In this document: positions 41,922 to 54,514 of the stretch, piece after piece
How the letters are laid out: each line of letters begins with the position of its first letter
Position numbering within the stretch: position 1 is the first letter of the stretch
Assembly: GCA_009733575.1 (NCBI GenBank)
Contig: ML769484.1
Location: forward strand, 141,164 to 205,163
Source of the DNA: Gymnopus androsaceus JB14
Taxonomy: Eukaryota > Basidiomycota > Agaricomycetes > Agaricales > Omphalotaceae
DNA: 64,000 bases
Direction of reading: 5' to 3'
The notes under the pieces: model-generated
Database searches by the model: none
Seen by the model: only the letters and a program-made list of their open reading frames with translations
What the model was told of the DNA's origin: nothing
Program-made: the position numbers and the translations under genes

Positions 41922-44900
41922 ATGTCTCTTGCTGGGCCATCTCAGAGAAAGCGGTTGAAACCGAATGACTCTCAAACTTCAAATATTATCTACGAAGACA
42001 CCAGCGGAAATCAACAAGGCTCTTAGCACGCAAGGAAATGTTGATCAAGTTATTAGAGGTCCGTTTCCGTTTTTTTTCTCTGCTATTTGAATCTAATATC
42101 TGACAATTGTAGCCCTCAGCTCTATTCAATGGCAATCCCAAAACCCCGGTGCCCATCAAAGCACGCTGAAGCAATGGATGCAAGTCAACTTCTGCGGAAG
42201 CTTTGTTGACGCTCTGGGACAATTTAGAAGGCGAAGGAGCAGACGGAAAAGTGCTTTCAATGGTTATCTCGCTTTTGAGCACCATTCTACGTCACCAGTC
42301 TTCGTCCTCTGACAGTGACAATCGACTGGCACGTTCCTTGCTCTCGACGACGCGCATGTCGAGACTCAATGCTTACCTTGCAGGCAAGAGAGTCGGATCA
42401 AGCAGTAATGTCGGTCTAGTTGTGGAGACCTTGAATCTTTTGACGGCTTTGGTGGCTTGGGACTCCAAGGTTGTATTGGAGACTGTACGATGGGATATAG
42501 ATGTAAGTTTCCAAAACAGACCTCTCTTCTGCGTCGGCTATGTATTTTTTTTGGCCCAAGCTAATGCATCTTACAGGCACTTCATCGTATTCTGCGCTAT
42601 AGTCGGAATCGCAAAGACGGCAAAGGAAAAGGAAAGGGGAAAATGAAGTCTCATCAAAGCTCCGGTACGTGTTTCCTTCACCTCTGATATTAAAGCTAAT
42701 AATCTTAGCAAGTACAGATTCGCGCGCTCGAATTGCCCTCATGTCCCTGATTACCGCTATGCTCTCCCAAGACGTTCCTGCCCGCGTCAAAAGCGCATTT
42801 TTGGGCGCAGGGACACAGACCTTAATCCTACTTCAGAATATATTGTCTGGAATTGGTGATTCACATGAAGAGGAAGATTACCTGTATTCGTATGCGCAAA
42901 TCAAGCTCTTACTAGAGACGCTTTACGCCGGAGTTTGGTGCGATAAGCGCATTCCAAGGACCGTTAAGGTGGCTGTATTTGCGTTTGGGCATGGTCATAA
43001 TGAGAATGGCAAAAGAGGACAAGTGGGGGGAGAGAAGGTGTGGAAGGGGGCAAGTTTGATTCTGTTTCGCGTTGATCTGAAAACTAACGTTCCGTTTGAT
43101 AGCTTCTGGCCCTTTATACCCGTACTGAGTTAGAGTCTTCGCAGTCTAGTCTCGCGGAAGAAGATAATGATGAAGAAGGGATTCCTGCGGATCTTGTTCA
43201 TCACTTTCTGCTCGCTCTCTGCACGCGTCCGGGTCAGGGAGTGTGTTTCCGGGACAAAGGATGGTACCCATCTAATTACAGTGATAATACCTCCTACGGG
43301 GAAGAGCACGATGATTTGGACCTTGACGTTAAATCCCGCTTCAACTCTAATCTTCCCTCTTTTGCCGACGAGGACACGCGAAGCAATTCCAATAAATTCC
43401 CTATACACAACCCTCTTCTTCTACGTGTTCTTCGCCTCCTCACTCCCTCCGCCGATCCACGGCAGCAGGAACTTGCTGCTCGGATTCTAGAAGCATGCCC
43501 TGAACTCGTTGCCGCCTGTGGAGATGTCATCTCTGGAGGCCCCGGAGCGCTTGATCCTCGTCTCAACGCACGGTGGATGGTGGGAATGACTTGGTATGGA
43601 AGAGTCGTCGGGCTCGCTGTACCGGAGGAGATGCTTTACTTGCCAACTGTTGGTAGTACAAGTGGCGGAATTACAGGACGAACTCCCCGTGTAACTCCGC
43701 CACCATTGCGCAATGTGGTAGAGAGTATAGTGCCTTCATTCAGCGGGGGAGGGACGAAAACTATCTTATCAAAGGCTTTGAGTTCAGGAGGTGGAGCAGA
43801 GAATACAGATGCTCCCGCTCAAGAATCCAGCTCCCTGGGCCTAGTGCAGCATACAGCAGCGCTCACGTTGTGTCGTTGCCTTGGAAAGTTCTTGCAGGTA
43901 CGCACGACGCTTCTCAGAGCCGCTCGAGCTGCAGGTGAGTCAGAAGAGCATGTTGAACTGGATGATGGAACAAGCACAGTAGGTCCTTGGACGCGGCGAT
44001 TGACGGAAGTGACGAAAGAGGTTCGGGCACGGATGCCTGATGTTCAGGTTGTGCTGGCGTTTTTGAAACATGTTGAGGCTGCTGGATCTCCTTCCTCATC
44101 TTCGACGACATCCAAACCCAACCCTACAGCGCATGCTCTTCTCTCTGAGAGCGCATATCGGCTCGTTTGGTTAGTATCATGCCTGCTTCGTCTCTGTTAC
44201 CACCTCGGGCATCGCTGAGGAACGACTGGGCAAGTTCGACGTAGGCGGTCTGGTGGCCAGTTTGAGTATGTTTTCAGACGAGGAATCGGAGAATTCAGAT
44301 GAAGATCCCAGGGGAGACGAGACGAGTGGGTTGAGAACAATGAAGGACATTCATATCCTTCGGACCCTTCGCCTAAGTGGGGACTCGTTTGGATCACGCA
44401 TATTCGGGAAGACTGGTGATTGGTGTTTATAGTTTCTGTGTGGTCTGTGAACTGAATATTTGCTTCTCTTAGGATCTCATAAAGGAACCCTCTTCCATCT
44501 TCTTCTCCGTGCATTCACAAAAGGCTCCCAAGCCTCGCGGCGGCCAAAAAGCAGGCCACGTTGTTCTGCACAGCGAGATAAGCCAACTTCTCAAACAAGT
44601 CCTTGCGCGGAGTGTGCTTTTTCGTCGTAACGAGGAGTTGGAAGACCGATATGGAGGCGGAGCAGAAGAAGAGGTTCAAATTTGGCTCTCTTCGCTTGCA
44701 GCCAACAAAGATTGCTCAGACGCAGATGTTATCGTTGCCTTTATGGACGATTGTGTTCAGCGCTGTATGCGGACCCCAGAACGCTATCTCGATGCACTTG
44801 ACGACGTCCGTGAGGGTAGTTTGTCCAACGAAAGTGTCCAACTCCCTAGCCCACTTCTCATGACATTACTGGAGCAGCTGGAATACCGTATACACGCCGT

Positions 44901-47900
44901 GTCCACTGAGGAACAACAGCACTCTTTGGATTCTACCTCTTCGCCATCATTCCACTCCCTACAGGCTCTTCTTATCTTTTTGCGGGGCCTCTTTGTTCGC
45001 CTTGCTGCCTTCTGCGAGCCTCGTGCGCTTCCAGTACTATGGTCACTCGCCCGGAAGATCACCACTGGTAAAAGCTTTGGTGGTGCCCAAGAGGATAGTC
45101 AAACTATGAAGCTTGTACAAGTCGAAGCTAGGCGTTTACAGATGATGCTGAATTTCACACATTCAAGCTCAGAGGAGCAGTGACGAATGGATTCTACCAA
45201 CGAGCATGAAGAGGGAATGGAGGACTTTGAAGTGCTGTATGTAGAGTACAGCACCATTACTCGCCTTGAAACCCCGGCATGGCGTTCGGTCCTCGTCAAA
45301 AAGGTGTTTGCAGGTTATGAAGACGTGGATGTCCTATCACGAAATGTCCTCCGCGCTGTGCGCCTCATATCACATAGTCTTTCTGCGGTAACGCGCTCAT
45401 CCACAATCGACCAGCTTGATGCAAATCAATCTGTAATCAGCTCGCTCCTCTTGCTCCTTGCAGAGCTCATGGTCAAGCTGAGCGAAAACTCACCACTAAT
45501 TAGCAAGACCCTCAAAGAATACCTCTTTGGCGGAAATGAGGCTCTGAGAGGGTTCTGGATTGGTGTAGAAGGGCCCCGTGTTTGGGAAGGTGCGGGTTTT
45601 CTGGGCGGCGGGATTTCACCTTGAACTTACTCTTTTATCGTTTTTTCTAGCCATCGACACTCTTCTTCGTAGCAGTGCGCTAAACGCAGGGGACGCTAAC
45701 GAGCGCACTATAGTAGCAGATATCACACAGCACTGGGTAGCACATCTAGAAATGCAACTTCAGAGTGTGGGATCGGGAGAATCGACCACGGTGAGGACAT
45801 GGACTGGCTAACTTCGGATAAGTAATGATTTGCTAACATCTTTCTCCGATAGGACCCCGAGTTTGCGTTGGCTCTTGTATGGCTTCGGTACGCACATCCT
45901 CATGTTTTGTGCAACCTTTTCGACTTGGCATATGCACGTCGCCTGCACCCTGGATTAAAGGCAACGGCAATGGCTGTAATTTCAGCGACTGTGGAGGCAT
46001 TAAGAAGCCATACGCTAATCACCGACATTGGTTCGGAATATTCAGCGATCGAAATTCAACTGAGGCGCCGACTTCCCGTATTTTTGTCGCTCTCGTCCGA
46101 TCGGAGTTCTCTTGACCCACTGGCACTGGAGGATCTGATTCAATATGCACTTCAGTCCCGTTTGCCTATTGGACATGACGGATTTCTCTTCCAGCCTTCA
46201 TCTCATTCATCGACATCGTTGCATTCTCGTCGTCGACACCGATGGCAACAACGCCTCGAAACACTGTCAGAGATGCCCAGCTCCGACGTGTTCGTGCAGC
46301 ACTACATCACCCAGAATCATGATAAAACCTGGTCAAACGTCACCGTAGATATCGTTTGCCATGCGATATACAGCGGCTGCATCGATGCGACCACGTTAAA
46401 CTCATGGATGATTCGCTTGAGTAAGGACGAGAATCCCCCCGCCTTAGAACACATTGCACCTATCCTTCATGCCAATCTCGACTGTGTGCGAGCTTGTGGA
46501 GGCGTCGCTGGGATGTCCGAAGACCAACAAGAAGCGTTCTGGAAAGCGTACGAAGCCCATTTTTCGTCTATGGCTAACGTTGCCTTTTCTGCAAACCCAA
46601 CGCTAGCTTCGGAAAGCCAGTCAGTTTGCGGAACATGCATTGCCATACTGCTAGACTTAGTCGATATGAATCCTTCGAGCCATGGACGGAATCTGATAGG
46701 ACTATTGGTTAAGCACATCACGGCTTTGTCAGTGGATGGGATATCGTTGGAGCTATTGATGGTTGGAAAAAAGGGCGTTACAGGTTCCGAAAAAGGACTG
46801 CTGGAAGTTGGAGAAGTGGTTGTAGATCATGCACTGCAATGGGCTGTGCGGATGTTCGCTGGGTGTCGTGAAATTGAGGACGAGGATGTACGGCTTTTAC
46901 GTGAACTAAGTGAGTCTATACAACTGTCCTTCCTGAAAAAAACTGTAACCATCGGTACACCTTTCAGTTGATGTTCTTGCAGCGACATCTAGTGTCAAAT
47001 CCCATTTGGCTGAGCCGGTGCTCACAGCGGTGATTCGAGAACATCCTTTCAGCGAAATCGCTCTCCGATTACTTGAAGTAATGGTGCCCAAAGCCCAGTT
47101 AAAGGTCGCATCTTGTAATTATTTTGGACTGAACTTGCATCTAAATCGCTTTTTAATAGCCTTTGATTGTCAACCGACACCTACAAATTCTCGTGCAACA
47201 TCCTCACTTTGCCAAAATAATTGAGGCCTCAACAAAACGCGCTCTTGTGAATGTCCTTTACATATTATTCCACCTTCACCCGGTCAACACTTGCCAACCA
47301 AGCCACGTTCAGCCTCTGGCTGCCCTTTACCGTGGATCAGCCTCTGTGGCCGACCGTAAGCTCCTTGCCATCTTTTACCTATTCGAGGAGCAACGCCGCA
47401 CTTCTATCGCTTCGCTTCTTGCTCAATGGTCTCCTTCGCCGGATGGCTTCCAATCAACCAGTGCACTAGAGGCCCTGAGAGACGTCGACTCATTGTTGGT
47501 ACTTCGAACAGCCCTTCATTTCCCGCAGTGGCGTGTCCTCGAGATTAGCCACGACGTTAACCTTGATTGGGAGGAGCGACCCGAAGGCCCTGATATATAT
47601 GATCCTGTTTTCATGATACTTCTCTTTGCTCTCGTCCTTGCGGAGGATGCACCTAAAACTGCACCGGGCTGGGTTGAGCTTTTCAGGACCAACATCGTAG
47701 GGCTGGTAATCCGTGCACTCTCGGCCAAGGATGAGTCCTTGCGTGAATTGGCTGCGTCACAGATTGCAGTCTTGTGGAAATGTCTAGAGGTGAAGATTAT
47801 CCTACTACGGGCGTTACATTTGCTCATACGTATTTCTCTCAGCACGCCGACATGCTGGAAAAGCCGCATGTATTCTACATTCTCAGTCTTCTCCGGGATG

Positions 47901-49046
47901 CGTTGCATCCTTCCCCTGGGCACTCGCCCGAGCGTCTCCCCTCGTATACCACTTTGCTGCTCGCACATGCTCTCCGAGGAGTTTTCTACCCTTCCAACTT
48001 TGTATACCCGCTCACTGCGCGTTTCCTACTGCAGCGTCCCACTCTCGACATAGGAGACGTTCCTATGCTGTATGGGATGTTGTACAGTAGCGCGGAAGAC
48101 CATGGAAAGAAGGATCGCGCATGGATTGTACGTATGCTTGCGGACGGTATGCAGAGCTCCCAAGACTGGCGTGTTTTCAAGAGGCGTCATACATGGGATC
48201 TCCTGGCCAGCGTGTTTCAGAGTGAAGAGAAGGAGCAGGCATTAAGACGAGGCGTACTAGAGGTAAAGCATCACCTTGTAATCTCACATTGTACCTCGGC
48301 TCACATAAATGCAGGTTCTGGCGAACTTGACATGCATACCACAAGCTACTATGTCGCTGTTGCTCAAATCTAGCCTTCTAACTTGGATTGAAATGCAGCT
48401 GCTTACGCCTCAGGAAGATGAAGGTCTGGCATGGCTCAAGGCTTTAGAAAACATAGTGATTGTCGCTGATAGTCAAAAAATGGAAGCATCAACGGACGGC
48501 GAGTGGCGTGCATGCATAGCTCGATGTTTGACGCTTCTCATCGATGGATGCAGAATTGGTATGTACCTTCATCGGACTGGGATAGTTTTTCTTGTCTGAT
48601 CCATTGTAGTTTGTACTCTCCCGGTCTTTCATCTGTTGACAGGGATTGTTTTGCGTCTTGCCTTGTTATCTGGCCCTTCTCTTCCCCAAATTCCAAAATT
48701 GCTGTCCCGTTGCGTTTATGTCGTCCGAGACCAGAACATGGCCTTGCTCACTACAACCCTACCTTCTTTGCCAATTAGTTCGGAGCCGATCTTCACAGCG
48801 CCGCATGGTGCTTTTAGGTTACACGAAGCTCCGAAGCTTTCTGATGGTGCTCTGTTCGAAGCACAGGGCGATGTTATTGAACGCTTATGGCGCGTGTCTA
48901 TGCTGGTGGATTTGAAGCAAAAGCTGCCCGCTTGGGACGAGTTGAGTAGCCTTCTTCTAGTGTGGAGAGCTTGTGTGGGAGAGCGTTCAGTGGTGGGTGA
49001 GTGGGTGAGGAGAGAGGTTGTACGGAATATGATTATCAAAAAGTAG
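41922..49046 (+). CDS. URB1: URB1/NPA1-like pre-60S ribosome biogenesis factor
   Basis: The 7-kb, many-exon gene encodes a HEAT-like helical protein of roughly 2000 residues. Family features: near the N-terminus LLTLWDNLEGE, LARSLLSTTRMSRLNAYLAG and VETLNLLTAL. The Npa1 domain has HNPLLLRVLRLLTPSADPRQ, ILEACPELVAA and NARWMVGMTWYG. The C-terminal domain has DIGDVPMLYGMLYSS, DRAWIVRMLADGMQSSQDWRVFKRRHTWDLL and the end VGEWVRREVVRNMIIKK. Urb1 acts in the nucleolus in early assembly of the large subunit. An intron 42503-42576, a GC-AG intron at 43050-43102 and an intron at about 47791-47843 are well supported. Oddities: the first 250 nt appear to change frame twice, and an in-frame TGA lies at 45181-45183 with the frame continuing unchanged. 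An essential gene is expected to be intact, so these need checking. Confidence -1.
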
Positions 49047-49351
49047 CTTAGCACAAATTCCATTGATATTATTTCCCAAGTTAAGTACTGGTCCTAAAAA
49101 AGGAAATGTGGGCGCTTCGGGGTTTCTTCTCTTCCTTGGACCTTCTCTTTCTTAAACCACTATGCCACTTCTGACAAGGTACCGCAGGCCCTGCTTTTCG
49201 GCCCTTAAAGACGCTTGCAGCACAATAAAGAGTGTCTATTCAGACCGTGGGTCCAGTTGCTTTGTTCTGGTCTAAGCTGGGCGGTAACCGATAATAAAAC
49301 AATGGCACTTCGACCAATTTTTCAACATTCCCTCACCTCTTCTCTTCTACC

Positions 49352-50873
49352 ATGCCTGCTACACGATCACTTCCTTCCATAACTCGGAAACGACAGGCTC
49401 TGGATCCATATCGTGATGTTCAAGTCAGAGATAATCCCAAAGGTCCTCTGAAATATACTTTGGAGGAGGTGCCACACCGCATTATGGACGCTGGGTTATT
49501 TGGGTTACCATTCAAGAAATACTATTCCCATTTAGAGCTGCCAGAAGTAGGTCCAACTTTACTTGCGAGTTCTCAACCTGATGACCATTCAAAAGTACCT
49601 ACAACCTCTACCCAAAGATCTGCAGCCAGATAGCCCGAGACCCTCTCCTTTAAAGCTCTGCGATTTCGAAGCTATCCGGACGCTAGGTCTGTCCAAAACG
49701 ATGTTGGTTATTTCATTCAGCTGATGAGTTTAGGTTCTGGTGTTTCTGGTTCTGTCGTTTACGCAAAAACTCTACGAAATACACATCCGCTGGATAGGTC
49801 TGGTAGTGTCTTCGCTCTCAAGATAGTTGAAAAGAAAGTTTTACGTGAATACGACTCGGTGAGTCGCTTTACGCACCTCTCTCTTACCGTGCTTAGACCG
49901 CCTCAAAGATGGTTAATATGCCCCCAGAATTCAAGCAAGTAGAGCGGTCTATCCTCACGCAGGTCCCGTGGAATCCCTTCGTCTGTGGGTGCGTCGGCAC
50001 GTTCATCGACACAATGAACGTGTACTACGCTTTCGAGTTCTGTCCACAAAATTCCCTCCGCGAAGTCCTCGATCAACGCTTGGAACCGCAGGTTGCACGG
50101 TTCTATTTCTGCGGAATAGTTGCTGGACTGGCCTTTCTTCATTCATTAGACATCATTCATCGCGATATAAAACCGGAGAACATTTTCATCGGTCCGAGCG
50201 GCTACCCCGTCATAGGAGATTTTGGTACTGCCCGGAGGATGCAGGACGATTTCGTTCAGCTTAAAAAGGAAGACGGCATCATCAAGATTGCTCCACCTGT
50301 TGCTTACTATGATTGGGACGAGATAGGGACCTACGTTTACAACGCTCCCGAGCAATATACGAAGACAGATGGCCTAATTTTCGGTCCTAGCGTAGATTGG
50401 TGGGCTGCGGGGGTCGTATTATACGAAATGCTTACCCAAAAGTTTCCGTTCTACTCGAAAGACGCGAGGACGCTACGGGAGATGGTCAAACAAGGACGAT
50501 TCAGGTGGCCAGATGACCTTCGGGTTGGTAAAACAGCCAAGGCACTAGTCGCAGCTCTACTCGCTGTAGATCCTATGAAGCGCCTTGGAACATATGATGC
50601 TCAAGAGGTCATGGACTATCCGTGGTTTAGAAATGTCGATTGGGCGAAGATACAGTCTAGACAGTATCCGGTATGTACCTCCATATGCGGGTTATCGCGT
50701 TGTCCTCATCATGGTTTCTCTAGTCTCCCCGACGTAAAAATGGGTATCCTGGACCTGGAGAGAGATGGCATGAACTCGCGCTTCCGAAGCAGAAAAATGT
50801 TCCTGGACTCCGAGTAGCGGAACCCCCGATAGAACTCAGATATGACCGGCGATTTAAAGTGAAGCAGTGGTAA
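49352..50873 (+). CDS. AGC-type serine/threonine protein kinase
   Basis: MPATRSLPSITRKRQ starts at 49352. After two short introns the catalytic domain opens with the glycine loop GSGVSGSV. Then come FALKIVEKK (ATP lysine), HRDIKPENIFI (catalytic loop, D and N), GDFGTAR (Mg-binding DFG), YNAPEQY (APE) and VDWWAAGVVLYEML. An activation-segment insert QDDFVQLKKEDGIIKIAPPV separates DFG and APE. The end PWFRNVDWAKIQ is typical of AGC kinases. The last intron is 50671-50723, giving a tail SPRRKNGYPGPGERWHEL and a stop at 50871-50873. All invariant kinase residues are present, so it should be active. It resembles PDK1/PKA-type AGC kinases but lacks a recognisable PH or hydrophobic-motif tail; substrate unknown. 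Confidence -1.
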
Positions 50874-50879
50874 TGTTGT

Positions 50880-52280
50880 GTACAGGCATCGCTTGGAGCT
50901 GGGGTTTGTGGTGCCATTGATTTTACTATTACTAATACCTCTTGTCGTGGTACACGGCTTATCGTTCAATGGACAATGCGCTTATTGTTCGCTCACTGGG
51001 GTTTAGACTTGCCTGTGTTTTGTCGCTTTTGCACAGGCTTTGAGGGCTGCCACTGAAGGTGTACAGACATAGCCATGGTACTTATTCGACGTCGTTTCAT
51101 ATTACCGAAGGTTTATCCCCTTTCGACCTGTTTATTGACGCATGCAAGGAAACACTCTGGTTATCCATTCCATAATGCAGGCGGTACGGGTACGGGTACT
51201 AAAGCTCCGCCCGATTAGTACTTACAAAGTCAGTTGCGAAGTTCAAGGACTACATGACTCTCCAATTAATGCACTCAAGTCCGAGGGCTAAACTCCAACT
51301 GTGACGACCTCTCAGCGTGGATCCACTACAGGCAAATCGACTGAGAGCTGTCTTAGCCTAATGGAAGGTAATTAACGTCAGATGAGCTTTCATCAACAAT
51401 AAACCTCAAGAACGACTCTTCCTTCCATTCTATCTATCCTTTCCTAGTGTTCGGCTGGCGCTAGGCGCTAGGCTCTTTTTGTTTTTATCAATATAGCGCT
51501 AGCCTAGCGCTTTTCTTTTGTTTTTGAGTAGGCCTGTCTTTCTCACCATGAGCGGCTCTCTGACCATAGAATTGCCGACTAGAACGTGGAACTTCATTTG
51601 ACAATAAAACGGATCTTGGGAGGAAGCAAGTCCATGACGAGAGTCGGTCATCTCAAGTCACTCTGACTCTTGAGGGATAATAACGTTGAGTTAATGGGGT
51701 AAAATACACTTTGGTTTCGAGTACTTGTACAAAAACCATCAGAAGTCATGGTATGATCATGTCGGAGAACGAACGTCAGCTGAACGAGCATGAAACGAAG
51801 AGGAATCGTCGCTAGTAGGATAGTATGTCGTATCAGATAAGTGAGACGTTGGAGCAAAGTTTGAACGAATGGTGGGGTCAGTAGCTGGAAGTAAAGTATC
51901 ATAGAACTTGAAGCGAACATCAACAGCAATCAACGGCGCACAAGCGCTTAATAAACTTGAAGATGAAGAGGGAATAATGATAAGTGCACGAAGGTCCAAC
52001 AAGAGGGAAAAAAAAATATCGAAATCGAAAGCGAAGAGAAAAGAAGGGACGTGTTTCGCAGTTAGCGGACCACCGCTTGAGGGGGAATAGGCGATTCCGC
52101 ACGCCTGACTGTAGCAGGCGTCATAGAGGAGTCGGGAAACTTTTCTGCGTACTGCAATGTCCAAGAAAGACCCCGACTCGCCCTGTCTCTACCCCGAGTA
52201 GGCTCCTTGAGGGGTTCTTCGACGTCGATGTCAGGCTTGCTGCTATGATCTGAATATTCATTCCCGTCAGACACAAGCGT
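50880..52280. other. Intergenic, nothing coding identified
   Basis: Short frames only. It contains an imperfect inverted repeat (51464-51474 GGCGCTAGGCT against 51501-51511 AGCCTAGCGCT) around a T-rich loop; no transposon ends are visible around it. Confidence -1.
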
Positions 52281-52290
52281 CTCATCGCTG

Positions 52291-53330
52291 CTACAGCCGC
52301 GCTGGGAACCTCTCTCGTCGCTGTCCGACATAGAGTCCAAAGTCCGAGTCTGAGTCTGACTGGGAAGATGAGTCGTTGCATTCCTGACGATCAGGATGCA
52401 GCCAGAGCGCATACCAGTTTCCGAGGAATACCTTTATCCCATTTGTGAGCCCGAGGTATTCGACGTTACGAGCAATACCCTCCCACTGAATGATTCCATC
52501 TTCAAGAGCGCTTTGGATGTAACGTAGATCGCCAAAGTACATCCAATGAAAGACCAAATCGATGGAGGAAGGGTCGGGGACAGGAAGGAATAAGACAGGA
52601 TGCTCTGAAGATGAGTTTAAGAGCCGGGGTAAGCGGTCGAAGGGGATAATGAAGCGTCCCGACGATGTACGCAAAGGAGTGTTTGGAGCAGGAGAAGTAT
52701 TGATAAGATCGAATTGAGAGGCTCCGCTGAACAGAGATCGAAGGAAACTAGAATGAGCAGACAAATAGTCGCTATGTAACTGAGAGAATGATGTTGGTTA
52801 GAAGGAGGACTGGGACCAGTTTGAGGTTGCATACCTTTAGAGTAATACGAGGTAATAGTGCTAATGTACTTGGCTCCGTTGCTCTACGACCCAAACCTGA
52901 TGGGTCGTGAGATGGACGGGATGGGAATGTGACTGGATGGGACGAAGTCGAACGAAGCCGGGGATGGGGAACTGGAATAACTGGATGGACGTTAGTTTAT
53001 ATCGTCTTCATGTCCAGTTCATATCCGACTTTAAATTGATAATAACATACCTAAAGTACAGTCCGACGTATCCGGTTTACCCCAATAAAGCGGAGCAAGA
53101 TTATGAAGCTGATCAAGAATGTATTCGGAGGGGACGCCAGCCAAGGAAGGGGGAGGGAATGCTCTAGAAAGGGTTGAAGGCATAATATGAAGAGAGGATA
53201 ATGCTGGAATCTCTTTAGCACGAATATGAGCTAGCAAGGGTTCACCAGACCCGTGAAAGTGGGGTTGGAGTAGATCAACCTTCTTCTTTTTAAGTTCTGG
53301 CTGTACCGAAACGCTATTGTCTAATATCAT
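52291..53330 (-). CDS. BTB/POZ-like domain protein of agaricomycetes
   Basis: Three exons (53330-53051, 52896-52835, 52779-52291) join in frame to 276 residues. Exon 1: MILDNSVSVQPELKKKKVDL, QPHFHGSGEPLLAHIRAKEIP, then APLYWGKPDTSDCT. Exon 2: ATEPSTLALLPRITLK. Exon 3 starts LHSDYLSAHSSFLRSLFSG, the beta-strand/helix core of a BTB fold, then RFIIPFDRLPRL, VLFLPVPDPSSIDLVFHWMYFG and WEGIARNVEYLGL. It ends with an acidic Ser/Asp tail. This protein type is common and often multi-copy in mushroom genomes. BTB domains mediate dimerisation or cullin-3 recruitment, but here function is inferred only from fold. No DNA-binding or Kelch domain is seen. Splice sites are all GT-AG and no frameshift is apparent. 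Confidence -1.
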
Positions 53331-53339
53331 TGTCGGAGT

Positions 53340-54500
53340 AAACGAATGAAACACCAAGAAAGGAATATGCGAACCGACTGACGGGATAAACTTTGATCGG
53401 TGCAGGGAAACTTCGTTTAGATTTTTTTTTGTCTGAACGGAGCGGAGGATTAGAAAAGTGAGAATATTTGGAAGAACACAATCCCGCGAGACACAGACTC
53501 CTTATACCCCAGAGAATAAGCGCTATGCGAAATATACAGTCAGGGATCAACTCAGATCTACGTCCAATTGTTCAAAGCGTACCTACGGCTACCGAATTTG
53601 ATCACTTCCCGACTTTTATTGTCTTTTTGGACGGTTGCATTATTTGCACGACGAAAACACGTAGCATCGCACGGCGTCTTTGACAGGCGCATGCTGCATA
53701 TCATTCCTACTCACAAGAGTAGTTGAGTTGTCAGAGAAAGCTGCAAGGAGAAATGCCTCCAACTTCCAAGTTATAACACGGGCCTGATGCCGCCCGTCGT
53801 CTAAAATGATGTATAGTATGTACTCGCACTTGATACACGTACGGGCGACCGGAATTAAGCTCAGCGCCATGTTTCTGGCAGGATGAGACTTGGAGAGACA
53901 TGGTCCGCTCAAGTGCACTGTAGTAGTCTTGGCATTGAATTCCCGGCCGCCATAGTCATTGTGAAGGAGGCCAGAGATTCCGTATTGATTCCGTATATGC
54001 GTCCCACTAGGTCTCTAATTTACATAGTATGCGCCTTGTGCGAAATAGAGTTTGTTAGAGATGGAGATGGAATCTGATGCAAAAAACCATTGGCGCATCA
54101 GGTCGCGTATAGTGATAGTAGTGATAGAGTGGTACCGAGCGGAGGCAGATACAGTACAGATCTCAGGAGGAACGCATGACGGAGGCACCAAGCCAGATTG
54201 TCCACGGAGACAGATGGGAGCCGAGTTTTGCGGGCGATGCCCATATTTGGTGCTGCTCTCTTGTCTTGTGGCGGCCGGATTGAGATCTTGAGACATACCA
54301 AGAGCGACGAGATTCGTCGATTCGTTAGATTTATGCGCAATCTCTGGACGAAACGGAGTGTTAAGCCGTACGTGAAGCTGGATCCAAGACTTGGCTCAGG
54401 CTCTCTTCTGAGTGGAAAGGAGGTTCCGGGCCGAACCGGCTAGAACCGACAGCTAAACTCTGACTCTCATCTCGAACACTGACAGTAGTAGACTGCTCGT
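53340..54500. other. Intergenic, nothing identified
   Basis: About 1.1 kb with short overlapping frames and no recognisable domain. It should contain the promoters of the BTB-like gene (minus) and ARPC1 (plus). Confidence -1.
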
Positions 54501-54514
54501 CCTACTGTGAAAAC

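Noticed and set aside
54052..54443. Two plus-strand frames between the BTB-like gene and ARPC1
   Set aside because: Low similarity to anything known, overlapping minus-strand frames, no domain.
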